A stretch of 64,000 nt of DNA from Roseateles_B sp041913905. Lineage in GTDB: Bacteria; Pseudomonadota; Gammaproteobacteria; Burkholderiales; Burkholderiaceae_C. Of this stretch, positions 9,789-17,791 are shown in pieces. The notes beneath the pieces were generated by a model that saw nothing but the letters and a program-made list of their open reading frames with translations, did not search any database and was not told the DNA's origin. The stretch covers positions 62,001-126,000 of the forward strand of contig JAYSEK010000002.1 of assembly GCA_041913905.1 (NCBI GenBank), given 5' to 3'. The stretch's first letter is position 1; the number at the start of each line of letters is the position of its first letter. The position numbers and the translations under genes are program-made.

Positions 9789-10999
9789 GCAAGACCACGC
9801 TGTGGACCGGTGGCCGCCTGGCCACGATGGCGCAAGGCCTGGGCGAATGGGGCTGGATCGAGGACGGCGCGATGCTGGTCCAGGGCGAGCAGCTGCTGTG
9901 GGTGGGCGCCCGCGCCGATCTGCCGGACAACCTGGCCGGCACCGCGGATCAGGTGCACGACATGGCCGGCGCGGTGGTGACGCCCGGCCTGATCGACTGC
10001 CATACCCACCTGGTCTACGGCGGCCAGCGGGCGCATGAATTCGAGCTGCGGCTCAAGGGTGCGAGCTACGAGGAGATCGCCCGCGCGGGCGGCGGCATCC
10101 GCTCCTCGGTCACCGCCACCCGCGAGGCCAGTGAGCACCAGCTCTATGCGCAAGCCGCGCATCGGGCCCTGGCGCTGATGGCCGAAGGCGTGACCACGCT
10201 GGAGGTGAAGTCCGGCTACGGTCTCTCTCAGGCGGCCGAGGCCAAGATGCTGCGCGTGGCGCGCCGCCTGGCCGACCTGGGCCTGGAGGTGCGCACCACC
10301 TATCTCGGTGCGCATGCGCTGCCGGTCGAGTACCAGGGCCGGGCGGACGACTACATCGAGGCCGTCTGCCAGTGGCTGCCCAAGCTCAGGCGCGAAGGCC
10401 TGGTCGACGCGGTGGACGCCTTCTGCGAGGGCATCGGCTTCACGCCGGCCCAGACGCGCCGGGTCTTCGAAGCGGCGCAGGCCCTGGGTCTGCCGGTCAA
10501 GCTGCATGCCGAACAGCTCTCGGACCAGGGCGGCACCCAGCTCGCCTGCGAATTCGGCGCGCTGTCCTGCGACCACCTGGAGCACCTGTCCGAGGCCGGC
10601 ATCGCGGCGATGAAGGCCAGTGGCACCGTCGCCGTGCTGCTGCCCGGCGCCTACTACTTCCTGCGCGAGACCAAGCTGCCGCCCATCCAGGCGCTGCGCG
10701 AGGCCGGCGTGCCCATGGCCGTCTCCACCGACCACAACCCCGGCACCTCGCCCACGCTGTCCTTGCTGTTGATGCTCAACATGGCCTGCACCCAGTTCCG
10801 CCTGACGCCCGAGGAGGCCTTGCGCGGCGTGACCGCCCACGCGGCGCGCGCCCTCGGCCTGCAGGATCGGGGTCGGCTGGAGGCCGGCCTGCGCGCCGAC
10901 TTCTGCCTCTGGGACGTGGCCCATCCCAACGAGTTGTCCTACTACTTCGGCCGCAACCCGCTGCGCCAGGTCGTGCGCGGCGGCCAGTTGCGGACCTGA
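9785..10999 (+). CDS. hutI: Imidazolonepropionase
   Basis: The product is 404 residues. It opens the imidazolone ring to give N-formimino-L-glutamate. It belongs to the amidohydrolase superfamily: the zinc ligands HTH are in TPGLIDCHTHLVYGG, with LEVKSGYGLS, KLHAEQLSDQGG and STDHNPGTSP further on. The start at 9785 overlaps the hutD stop as ATGA; frames extending further upstream have no support. The next gene, hutG, starts 20 bases after the stop. Confidence 0.96.
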   Translation: MSKTTLWTGGRLATMAQGLGEWGWIEDGAMLVQGEQLLWVGARADLPDNLAGTADQVHDMAGAVVTPGLIDCHTHLVYGGQRAHEFELRLKGASYEEIARAGGGIRSSVTATREASEHQLYAQAAHRALALMAEGVTTLEVKSGYGLSQAAEAKMLRVARRLADLGLEVRTTYLGAHALPVEYQGRADDYIEAVCQWLPKLRREGLVDAVDAFCEGIGFTPAQTRRVFEAAQALGLPVKLHAEQLSDQGGTQLACEFGALSCDHLEHLSEAGIAAMKASGTVAVLLPGAYYFLRETKLPPIQALREAGVPMAVSTDHNPGTSPTLSLLLMLNMACTQFRLTPEEALRGVTAHAARALGLQDRGRLEAGLRADFCLWDVAHPNELSYYFGRNPLRQVVRGGQLRT

Positions 11000-11019
11000 C
11001 TTCTTCGCGAGACGCTTTC

Positions 11020-11820
11020 ATGACTGCCCCCTTCCGACTGCGGCAAGGCCGCACCCCCCTGCTCATCTCCATGCCCCATGTGGGCCACGAGATCCCCGAG
11101 GACCAGCAGGCCCGCTACGTGCCGCGCGCGCTGGCCAGCGAGGACACCGACTGGCACCTGCAGCAGCTCTACGGCGACATCGCCGAGGCGCTGGGTGCCA
11201 GCCTCATCGTGCCGCGCTGGTCGCGCTACCTGATCGACCTGAATCGCCCGCCGGAAGACACGCCCATGTACCCGGGCGCCTCCAACACCGAGCTGTGCCC
11301 GACGCGCTTCTTCACCGGCGAGCCGCTCTACCGGGACGGCCAGGCCCCAGATGAGGCCGAGAAGGACCGTCGCCGCCAGCACTACTGGCTGCCCTACCAC
11401 CGCGCGCTGACGGCCGAGATGAACCGGCTCAAGAGCCTCCATGGCTACGCCTTGCTCTTCGACGCCCACAGCATCCGTTCCGAGCTACCTTGGCTCTTCG
11501 AGGGCAAGCTGCCGGACCTCAACCTGGGCACCGCCGAGGGCAAGAGCTGCGACCCCGCCATCACCGCGTCGCTGGGCGCCGTGCAGGCCGGCCAGCAGGA
11601 CTACACGCAGGTGGTCAACGGCCGCTTCAAGGGCGGCTTCATCACCCGCCATTACGGGCAGCCGGCCAATGGCTGGCACGCGGTGCAGCTGGAGATGTGC
11701 CAGTGCTGCTACATGAGCGAGACCGCGCCCTATGCCTATGACGAGGCCCGGGCCGCTCGCGTGCAGCCGCTGCTGCGCGAGCTGCTGTCGACCTATCTGC
11801 AATGGAAGCCCGCAGCATGA
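11020..11820 (+). CDS. hutG: N-formylglutamate deformylase
   Basis: The product is 266 residues. It hydrolyses N-formyl-L-glutamate to glutamate and formate, the last step of the five-step pathway. Family marks are ISMPHVGHEIP near the N-terminus, RYLIDLNRPPED, and FDAHSIRSELPWLFEGKLPD. The start at 11020 is the first sensible ATG; the open frame runs upstream over hutI but that part is not coding. The stop overlaps the hutF start as ATGA. Together with HutF it shows that the formylglutamate route is used, not direct formiminoglutamase. Confidence 0.94.
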   Translation: MTAPFRLRQGRTPLLISMPHVGHEIPEDQQARYVPRALASEDTDWHLQQLYGDIAEALGASLIVPRWSRYLIDLNRPPEDTPMYPGASNTELCPTRFFTGEPLYRDGQAPDEAEKDRRRQHYWLPYHRALTAEMNRLKSLHGYALLFDAHSIRSELPWLFEGKLPDLNLGTAEGKSCDPAITASLGAVQAGQQDYTQVVNGRFKGGFITRHYGQPANGWHAVQLEMCQCCYMSETAPYAYDEARAARVQPLLRELLSTYLQWKPAA

Positions 11821-13202
11821 ACGGCGCCACGCCCCGCTACTTCGCGCCCCAGGCCTGGGTCGATGGCCGCTGGCAAGCGGACGTGCTGCTGAGCGTGGAC
11901 GCTCGCGGCCACTGGGCTGCCGTCGAGACCGGCCAGTTTTGCCCGCCGGATGCCGTTCGGCTGCAGGGCCCCGCGCTGCCCAGCCTGGTCGATGCCCACA
12001 GCCATGCCTTCCAGCGCGCCTTCGCCGGCCTGGCCGAGCAGCGCGACAGCGACAGCGACGACTTCTGGTCCTGGCGCGACCGCATGTACGGCGTGGCCCT
12101 GCGCACCACGCCCGAGCAGCTGCAGGCCATCGCGGCGCAGCTCTACCTGGAGCTGCTGCGCGGCGGCTATACCCAGGTCTGCGAGTTCCATTACCTGCAG
12201 CACCGCGAAGACGGCAGCGCCTACGCGGATGAGCTGGCCATGAGCTGGGCCCTGGCCGATGCGGCGCAGGAGGTCGGCCTCGGTCTGACGATGCTGCCAG
12301 TGCTTTACGCCCATGCCGGCTTCGCGCAGCACGCCTTGCGCGAGGACCAGCGCCGCTTCCGCACCGATGCGGCCTGGGTGCACCACGCCAGCCGGCGCCT
12401 CAATGCAGCAGGCCGCCCGCTGCTCAATGCCGGCGTGGCCCTGCACTCGCTGCGCGCGGCGCATGCCGAGGACATCCGCGCGCTGCAGGCGCTGGTCGGT
12501 GACGAGGATCTGCCCATCCACATCCACATCAGCGAGCAGCAGGCCGAGGTGCGCGACTGCCTGGCCTCCACCGGGCGCCGGCCCATGGCCTATCTCTGCG
12601 AAGACTTCCGCCCTGACGCGCGCTGGCAGCTGGTGCATGCCACGCACAGCACGCCCGAGGAAATTGGCGCCGTGGCGGCATGCGGCGCGGGCGCCGTGAT
12701 CTGCCCGACGACCGAGGCGAATCTGGGCGACGGTCTGTGCGACCTGCGCGGCTGGCTGGGCGCCGGCGTGCCGCTGAGCCTGGGTTCGGACAGCCACGTC
12801 GGGCGAGGCTGGGTGGAAGAGCTGCGCTGGCTGGAGTACGGCCAGCGCCTGGGCCTGCAGCAGCGCAACGTGGCCGCCCAACCCGGCACGCAGCCCTCGA
12901 CGGCCGCGCGCCTGTTCGAGGCCGTCCGCCGCGGCAGCGCGGCGCCGGCCGGCTTCAGGCAATGGGGCCTGGAACGCGGGGCGCGGGCCGACTTGCTGGT
13001 CCTGGACCCGGCCGCCTCCGGCCTGCTGGGTCTTCCCGCAGCGGCGACGCTGGACGGCCTGGTCTTCGCCAGCCAGGGCGAGGTGCTGCAAGGCGTCTAC
13101 GTGGCCGGACGGCAGATCCTGGACCGCGGCCAGCATGAGCGGCAGTCCGCGATCACCGGGCGTTTTGCCGATGCGATGGCGCAACTTTGGCGCAAGACGT
13201 GA
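11817..13202 (+). CDS. hutF: Formimidoylglutamate deiminase
   Basis: The product is 461 residues. It removes ammonia from N-formimino-L-glutamate to give N-formyl-L-glutamate, the substrate of HutG. It is an amidohydrolase-superfamily enzyme: LPSLVDAHSHAFQRAFAGL carries the first zinc ligands, IHIHISEQQAEVRDC the next, then HATHSTPEEI and LGSDSHVGRG. The start overlaps hutG. The TGA stop at 13200–13202 lies inside a one-mismatch copy of the dispersed 14-mer (GCAAGACGTGACCC, 13192–13205). It is the last gene of the plus-strand hut operon; no clear terminator follows. Confidence 0.94.
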   Translation: MNGATPRYFAPQAWVDGRWQADVLLSVDARGHWAAVETGQFCPPDAVRLQGPALPSLVDAHSHAFQRAFAGLAEQRDSDSDDFWSWRDRMYGVALRTTPEQLQAIAAQLYLELLRGGYTQVCEFHYLQHREDGSAYADELAMSWALADAAQEVGLGLTMLPVLYAHAGFAQHALREDQRRFRTDAAWVHHASRRLNAAGRPLLNAGVALHSLRAAHAEDIRALQALVGDEDLPIHIHISEQQAEVRDCLASTGRRPMAYLCEDFRPDARWQLVHATHSTPEEIGAVAACGAGAVICPTTEANLGDGLCDLRGWLGAGVPLSLGSDSHVGRGWVEELRWLEYGQRLGLQQRNVAAQPGTQPSTAARLFEAVRRGSAAPAGFRQWGLERGARADLLVLDPAASGLLGLPAAATLDGLVFASQGEVLQGVYVAGRQILDRGQHERQSAITGRFADAMAQLWRKT

Positions 13203-13285
13203 CCCCTTAATCCGGCCGGGGCGCTTGTAAGCCGGGACCGGGCCGGCTACGCTTGGTCTGCCCACGGTCAGCCAAAGGGGATTCC

Positions 13286-14842
13286 ATGCTTGCGCTCAGG
13301 AATTACACGATCCGTACCCGGCTCTACATGCTCGCGGTCCTGGCCGTCGTGGCCATGCTGGTGATAGGCGGCAACGGCTTGTGGAGCCTTTCCAAGGCAA
13401 AGGCACAGTTCACACACTACGTCCGCAACGACGTCGAGACCCTGACCCAGCTGGCCGGCGTGCGGGCAGGCATCGGCAATCTGCGGCGCTATGAGAAGGA
13501 TCTGCTGATCAATCTCATCGACGACAAGGCCGTGGCCAAGTACCGTGGCGAGTGGGAAGAGACCTTCGGCAAGGTCAACAAGGGTCTGGAAGCCATCGAG
13601 CGGCTGGACATCGCGCCGGCGGTCAAGAAAATGCCGGCAGAAATGCGGCAGTCGCTGGCCGAGTACCGGACGGGCTTCCAGAGCATCATCGACCGCGTCC
13701 AGAAGGGGGAGTTCCCGGACACCGGCACGGCCAATCGCGCGACCGAACCCATCAAGGCGTCCGTGCGCGCGCTGGACAAGCAGCTGGCCGAGATGACCAA
13801 GCTGGTGGACCAGCACGGCGAGGAAGAGGTGGTCCGACTGGACGCCGAGGAGAAGCAGATCCGCCTGGCGCTGACCGGCGTGATGCTGGTGAGCATTCTG
13901 GTCATCGGCGTCTACACGCTCTTCAACATCCGCTCCATCCTGGAGCCGTTGAGCCAGGCGGTGAACACCACCGAGCGCATCGCGCGGCAGGATCTCAGCG
14001 AGTCCATCCGCGTCAGCGGTGCGGATGAGACCGCGAAGATGATGCAAGGCGTGCGCGGCATGCAGGATGCCATCCGCGACGTGGTGTCCGGTGTGCGCAG
14101 CGCCACCGACAGCATCGCCACCGCCTCGAAGGAGGTGGCCGCCGGCAGTCACGACCTGAGCCACCGCACTGAGCAGGCCGCGTCGAACCTTGAGGAAACG
14201 GCCTCGGCCATGGAGGAGCTGACGGCCAGCGTCCGCCACAACGCCGACTCCGCCCGCCAGGCCGACGAGCTGGCCCGCGAAGCCTCGGCCGTGGCCGAGC
14301 GCGGCGGTGAGGTGGTGGGCCAGGTGGTGGCGACCATGGACCGCATCAGCGCTTCCTCGCGCAAGATCAGCGACATCATCTCCGTGATCGACGGCATTGC
14401 CTTCCAGACCAACATCCTGGCGCTCAACGCGGCCGTGGAAGCGGCGCGGGCCGGTGAGCAGGGCCGCGGCTTTGCCGTGGTGGCGGCCGAGGTGCGCAGC
14501 CTGGCGCAGCGCAGCGCCGAGGCGGCCAAGGAGATCAAGGCGCTGATCACCAGCAGCACGGAAAGCGTCGAGTCCGGTGCCAGCCTGGTGGCGCATGCGG
14601 GCCAGACCATGCAGGAGATCACCGCGGCCATCGCGCGGGTGAGCAGCATCGTCGGCGAGATCAGCCATGCCACCGCCGAGCAGACCACAGGAATCGGCCA
14701 GATCGGCACCGCCATCTCGCAGCTGGACCAGATGACGCAGCAGAACGCGGCGCTGGTCGAGCAGTCGGCCGCCGCTGCGCAAAGCCTGCAGCACCAGGCG
14801 GACGAGCTGGCCCAGACGGTGGCGGTGTTCAAGCTGGCCTGA
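13286..14842 (+). CDS. Methyl-accepting chemotaxis protein
   Basis: The product is 518 residues. Two transmembrane helices (about residues 12–31 and 192–215) frame a periplasmic four-helix-bundle sensor of about 160 residues. A HAMP linker and a cytoplasmic signalling domain follow, whose hairpin tip is around IAFQTNILALNAAVEAARAG. No CheR-tethering pentapeptide is visible at the C-terminus, which ends AQTVAVFKLA. The start at 13286 has AAAGGGG before it. The gene follows hut, but the ligand cannot be deduced from position alone. Confidence 0.93.
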   Translation: MLALRNYTIRTRLYMLAVLAVVAMLVIGGNGLWSLSKAKAQFTHYVRNDVETLTQLAGVRAGIGNLRRYEKDLLINLIDDKAVAKYRGEWEETFGKVNKGLEAIERLDIAPAVKKMPAEMRQSLAEYRTGFQSIIDRVQKGEFPDTGTANRATEPIKASVRALDKQLAEMTKLVDQHGEEEVVRLDAEEKQIRLALTGVMLVSILVIGVYTLFNIRSILEPLSQAVNTTERIARQDLSESIRVSGADETAKMMQGVRGMQDAIRDVVSGVRSATDSIATASKEVAAGSHDLSHRTEQAASNLEETASAMEELTASVRHNADSARQADELAREASAVAERGGEVVGQVVATMDRISASSRKISDIISVIDGIAFQTNILALNAAVEAARAGEQGRGFAVVAAEVRSLAQRSAEAAKEIKALITSSTESVESGASLVAHAGQTMQEITAAIARVSSIVGEISHATAEQTTGIGQIGTAISQLDQMTQQNAALVEQSAAAAQSLQHQADELAQTVAVFKLA

Positions 14843-14903
14843 GCTCAGCGCCGAAGGCGGTCTGGCGGAAGCGCCGGGCGGTCGGCTCGACGCTTGCGGT
14901 AGC

Positions 14904-15932
14904 TCAAGACGGCCGGGCTGCGGTCTGTCGCTTCTTCAGCGCCGCCAGGTATTGATCGGCGAGGGCGCGGACCTGGGGGTCGGTGGAGGGCTTCAGCTTG
15001 GGCGCGCCCTTGCCTGCGTACGCGGCGTCTGCGGCGGTGGCCTTGTCCGCGTTGCCGGGGTCGGCTCTTGCGACCTCGACAGCCACGTGCCGCTCCACGG
15101 CCACGAGATGCCTCTGCAGATTGTCAAACGGATCGACATTCAAGGCCGGGTCCTGTGCGCCCCGCACCAGCGCGTCCCGTGCGGCATCGCGCTGGAGCCG
15201 GGTAGCCTGCGGGATGTCCCCATTTGCCAGCGTTTGCAGAGCCAATCCGTGGCCAGCTTCAGCTTCCCGAAGCACTTGCTGGGTCACCCAGGGTACTTCG
15301 ATGCCATCGCTCAGTAGGGACATGCCCGAGCCGTGTACTCCGGCGCGTACTGCCACTTGCAGCAGTTGTCTGCGCAAGATTTTCGAGTCGCCGGTCAGAG
15401 TCTGACAATGGGCTTGGTCGCGCTGCATGGATGCCAGAAACATATCGGCCAAGTGTCTACTGTCCTGCTTGAGGATCCCTCTCGTCTGCATGTCAGCGAA
15501 GTTCGCTCGCACCCCTTCCATGTACTCGGGCAAGCCCGCACAGTCCCGCAGGATGCGCACCAACTCATAGGCGGCCAAACCATCCTGCTGCTGCAGCGCC
15601 TCGTTCACCGCGACCATCAGGCCGCTCGGATAGCGACTCCAATCGGCCAATGTCACCAAAGACTTGGGAGGGTCAGCAATCCTGCGAGGCGGCTCGCCCA
15701 TCGCCTCCGCGGGGTTGGCTGGCAAGCTGACACGGCTCGTTGGCGCAATTGCTTCCGTGGGTGCCGCCACCACTGCCTCTTCGGGCATGGCTAGGCGAGG
15801 GGCGGGCTCGGCCGGCACTGGCGCATTGTTCCAGTGCTTCCCGGCGACCATGGCAGCAGCCACAAGTGCGGCGCTCAAGAAAGCCCATTTAAGCTTGCCA
15901 TTCGTCGAAGAAATTCTCCTGGAAGTGCTCAT
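14904..15932 (-). CDS. Membrane-anchored hypothetical protein, islet unit 1
   Basis: The product is 342 residues and is not recognised. One transmembrane helix lies at about residues 15–31 (LKWAFLSAALVAAAMVAG), followed by a Pro/Ala-rich linker to about residue 90 and a mostly helical C-terminal domain. Two cysteines stand out (LRDCAGLP, AHCQTLTG) and might form a disulfide in the periplasm. The C-terminus ends in a charged helix with KKRQTAARPS. It overlaps the 79-residue upstream gene by four bases (ATGA). The base composition looks less GC-rich than the neighbouring genes, by eye. The layout resembles the 316-residue gene upstream, so the two may be distant paralogues. Confidence 0.7.
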   Translation of the reverse strand: MSTSRRISSTNGKLKWAFLSAALVAAAMVAGKHWNNAPVPAEPAPRLAMPEEAVVAAPTEAIAPTSRVSLPANPAEAMGEPPRRIADPPKSLVTLADWSRYPSGLMVAVNEALQQQDGLAAYELVRILRDCAGLPEYMEGVRANFADMQTRGILKQDSRHLADMFLASMQRDQAHCQTLTGDSKILRRQLLQVAVRAGVHGSGMSLLSDGIEVPWVTQQVLREAEAGHGLALQTLANGDIPQATRLQRDAARDALVRGAQDPALNVDPFDNLQRHLVAVERHVAVEVARADPGNADKATAADAAYAGKGAPKLKPSTDPQVRALADQYLAALKKRQTAARPS

Positions 15933-16168
15933 CCGCCCCGCTCCGCTTTGGCTCTGCAGTTGTCGCCTGCAGCCTGGTTGTAGCGAGTTTCGCTGTCCTT
16001 GGCTGCGGTTGCTTCATCTTCACACCGCTGTCGCTTTACAGCGGGATTCGTGAACCAGTCCGCCGGAAGCGTGATCGTGACCCCGCTGCCCTTGATGCTG
16101 ATGCCAATGCCAAGTGATCCCGATCTTGCTGTGACTTGTTCAGGCTGGGTCTGCGGGGCCGGCGGCAT
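15929..16168 (-). CDS. Small hypothetical protein, islet unit 1
   Basis: The product is 79 residues: MPPAPQTQPEQV at the N-terminus, a middle part with SIKGSGVTITLPADWF, and a charged tail with two cysteines. No family is recognised and there is no signal peptide. The first 15 codons lie inside the 201-bp direct repeat. It is tightly coupled to the 342-residue gene by ATGA. An in-frame TGA shortly upstream in the repeat limits the start to about this ATG. The matching frame in the second repeat copy lacks the ATG (see 17300–17581). It is real only if the coupling is taken as evidence. Confidence 0.5.
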   Translation of the reverse strand: MPPAPQTQPEQVTARSGSLGIGISIKGSGVTITLPADWFTNPAVKRQRCEDEATAAKDSETRYNQAAGDNCRAKAERGG

Positions 16169-16244
16169 TGTGGATGCAAGGCGGCTCGGGCCACCCTGTC
16201 AGCTCTTGCAGATTGGCCAACGGGGCCCTCACTGAAGTGCGAAA

Positions 16245-16264
16245 GGCGCCCGTTTCTGGGCGCC
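16245..16264 (-). terminator. Hairpin in repeat copy A
   Basis: On the minus strand GGCGCCC, loop AGAAAC, GGGCGCC is followed by TTTC. It sits about 80 bases after the stop of the 316-residue gene, so it could be a weak terminator for it. In copy B (17658–17677) the stem carries one change, which still pairs as G-T on the minus strand only. Confidence 0.4.
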
Positions 16265-16295
16265 GTAGCCGGCCGAGCTTGTGTCTTTGGTGTCG

Positions 16296-16309
16296 GGGTC
16301 AGGTCTTGC
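16296..16309 (-). repeat. Dispersed 14-mer, copy 3
   Basis: Exact copy in minus orientation, near the right end of 201-bp repeat copy A. Confidence 0.85.
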
Positions 16310-16342
16310 CCATGGTTCGGCGCAAGTTGTCGCTGCCTTCCT

Positions 16343-17293
16343 CTAGGGAATAGACAAGGCATTCCAGCGCTGCTGACGGATCAGCGCTTCCAGACGGTCC
16401 GCCTCCTGCTGTACCTGCTGCCGTTCCACTTCACTCAGGCGCAGGCGGCTGGGGCACAGGTGCCGCTGTGCACAGTCATGGAGTTCACGAAATCCCTGGC
16501 CGCTGGGGCGCCCCGTCAGGTTCTGCATCAGCAGTTGATGGAGCGCATAGGTGAATGCGGGCCGGCCTTTCCATTCGGGGGGAGTCAGTTCGCCGAGATG
16601 GGCACTCAGCCAATCGTCCAATGCCAAGGGGTACTGGGCAGGATTGGAAAGCGCCACCTGCTCCCAACTGCGCGTTTCGGCACTGCTGCCAGCAAGAGCG
16701 GACCGAGGCCGGCGGTACATGCGGTCAATGGCAATCTGCTTCTTGCGAACGGCTTCCAGATAGGCATCGCTGGCTGCACCCCGGCACAAGCGGACCAAGC
16801 CCTGATGAGTCTCAAGCACCTCCGCGGCCAAGCGTTCCACGTCCACAGCGCCCCCACCGTAGAGCGTGGATAGCTCGGCGGGTGTGGTCGGCGCTGCCAA
16901 CGCAGCACAGCTTGCGGCCACGCGCAGGCCTGCGGCCCGTTTGTCGGCCTGCTCGGAACGCGCAGCGTGCGCGAGCCAGGCCGTCAGGTCGTCATCGGGT
17001 TTCAGCTCGCTCCAGACTGGCTGCAGACCTGGCTGGCTTTGCTCGGACCACCCGGACGCTCGATCGGGAGGCAGCGCAGAGGCTGCCGTTGCGGCAGGCA
17101 CAACGGCAGCCTTGGGCGGGGTGCTCTCCTGGGCTGAATCAACGGGCGGAGGCTCAGGGGCGTCCGAACTCCGCTGCATCCCAAGGTAGCGGTACCCCAT
17201 TACCAAGGCGACGCCAGCCATCAGCAAGGACACGCCAACAATGGCAGGCCGTCGTTGAATGGACGATAAAGCACTAGTCAGGAACTGGGACAC
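16343..17293 (-). CDS. Membrane-anchored hypothetical protein, islet unit 2
   Basis: The product is 316 residues and is not recognised. One transmembrane helix lies at about residues 17–36 (AIVGVSLLMAGVALVMGYRY), then a Pro/Ser/Ala-rich linker to about residue 95, and a helical C-terminal part with cysteines in VAASCAAL, LVRLCRGA, LHDCAQ and HLCPSR. The last stretch (LSEVERQQVQQEADRLEALI) looks like a coiled coil. Topology, size, linker and a cysteine pair resemble the 342-residue neighbour, and each gene lies downstream of a copy of the 201-bp repeat. Function is unknown; the shape suggests a periplasmic, inner-membrane-tethered protein. Confidence 0.7.
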   Translation of the reverse strand: MSQFLTSALSSIQRRPAIVGVSLLMAGVALVMGYRYLGMQRSSDAPEPPPVDSAQESTPPKAAVVPAATAASALPPDRASGWSEQSQPGLQPVWSELKPDDDLTAWLAHAARSEQADKRAAGLRVAASCAALAAPTTPAELSTLYGGGAVDVERLAAEVLETHQGLVRLCRGAASDAYLEAVRKKQIAIDRMYRRPRSALAGSSAETRSWEQVALSNPAQYPLALDDWLSAHLGELTPPEWKGRPAFTYALHQLLMQNLTGRPSGQGFRELHDCAQRHLCPSRLRLSEVERQQVQQEADRLEALIRQQRWNALSIP

Positions 17294-17299
17294 TGGTTC

Positions 17300-17581
17300 T
17301 CACCCAAGGCGAACTCTGTAATCAAGGCCGCACGCTGAGTACCACATGCATGGCTTGCTGCAATAGTCCTGGATCCCAGAGTACCGACCACTGGTAGCTT
17401 TTCCACCCCACCACCCCACCACCCCCCTTCGGCGGCGGCAAGGCCCCACCGCCACCTGAGCGTCCGCCTCCACCACTTCCACTGCCGCCGCCGGAATGAC
17501 ATTGTCTTCAAGCCCGCCGTCAGCCCGTTCAGCCGTTCTTGCTGTGACTTGTTCAGGCTGGGTCTGCGGGGCCGGCGGGAT
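17300..17581 (-). pseudogene. Start-less counterpart of the small islet gene
   Basis: In repeat copy B the frame matching the 79-residue gene reads I-PPAPQTQPEQVTAR. The ATG is replaced by ATC at 17581–17579. The frame stays open to TGA at 17302–17300, six bases before the 316-residue gene, so the arrangement mirrors unit 1. After the repeat the sequence differs completely. The first usable start is GTG 17482, giving 60 residues with a Gly/Trp stretch and several cysteines. It is either a decayed gene or a shorter gene starting at that GTG. Confidence 0.4.
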
Positions 17582-17737
17582 TGTGGATGGAAGGCGGCTC
17601 GGGCCACCCTGTCAGCTCTTGCAGATTGGCCACCGGGGCCCTCACTGAAGTGCGATGGGCGCCCGTTTCTGGGCACCGTAGCCGGCCGAGCTTGTGTCTT
17701 TGGTGTCGGGGTCAGGTCTTGCCCATGGTTCGGCGCA
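17537..17737. repeat. 201-bp direct repeat, copy B
   Basis: Partner of 16124–16324, offset by 1413 bp, with six substitutions. It lies between the 316-residue gene (about 240 bp away) and the divergent DUF429 gene, whose ATG is 54 bp from its edge. It carries a copy of the dispersed 14-mer at 17709–17722. Apart from the start-less frame, 17294–17791 holds no gene I can support. Confidence 0.95.
17709..17722 (-). repeat. Dispersed 14-mer, copy 4
   Basis: Exact copy in minus orientation, near the right end of 201-bp repeat copy B. Confidence 0.85.
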
Positions 17738-17791
17738 TGACGCTGGCCCAGGCCTGCTGGAGATGCCTGCGATGCCGATAAAGTCGCGGGC

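Larger units (their letters stand above)
16124..16324. repeat. 201-bp direct repeat, copy A
   Basis: Matches 17537–17737 over 201 bp with six substitutions and no gaps (about 97%). It holds a perfect hairpin (GGCGCCC, loop GTTTCT, GGGCGCC, 16245–16264) and a copy of the dispersed 14-mer (16296–16309). It lies upstream of the 79- and 342-residue genes and just downstream of the 316-residue gene. Confidence 0.95.

Noticed and set aside
16124..17737. The 201-bp repeat as a protein-coding sequence (frame with NHGQDLTPTPKTQARPAT)
   Set aside because: The frame is open in both copies, but almost all of the substitutions change the amino acid, so there is no sign of protein-level selection.
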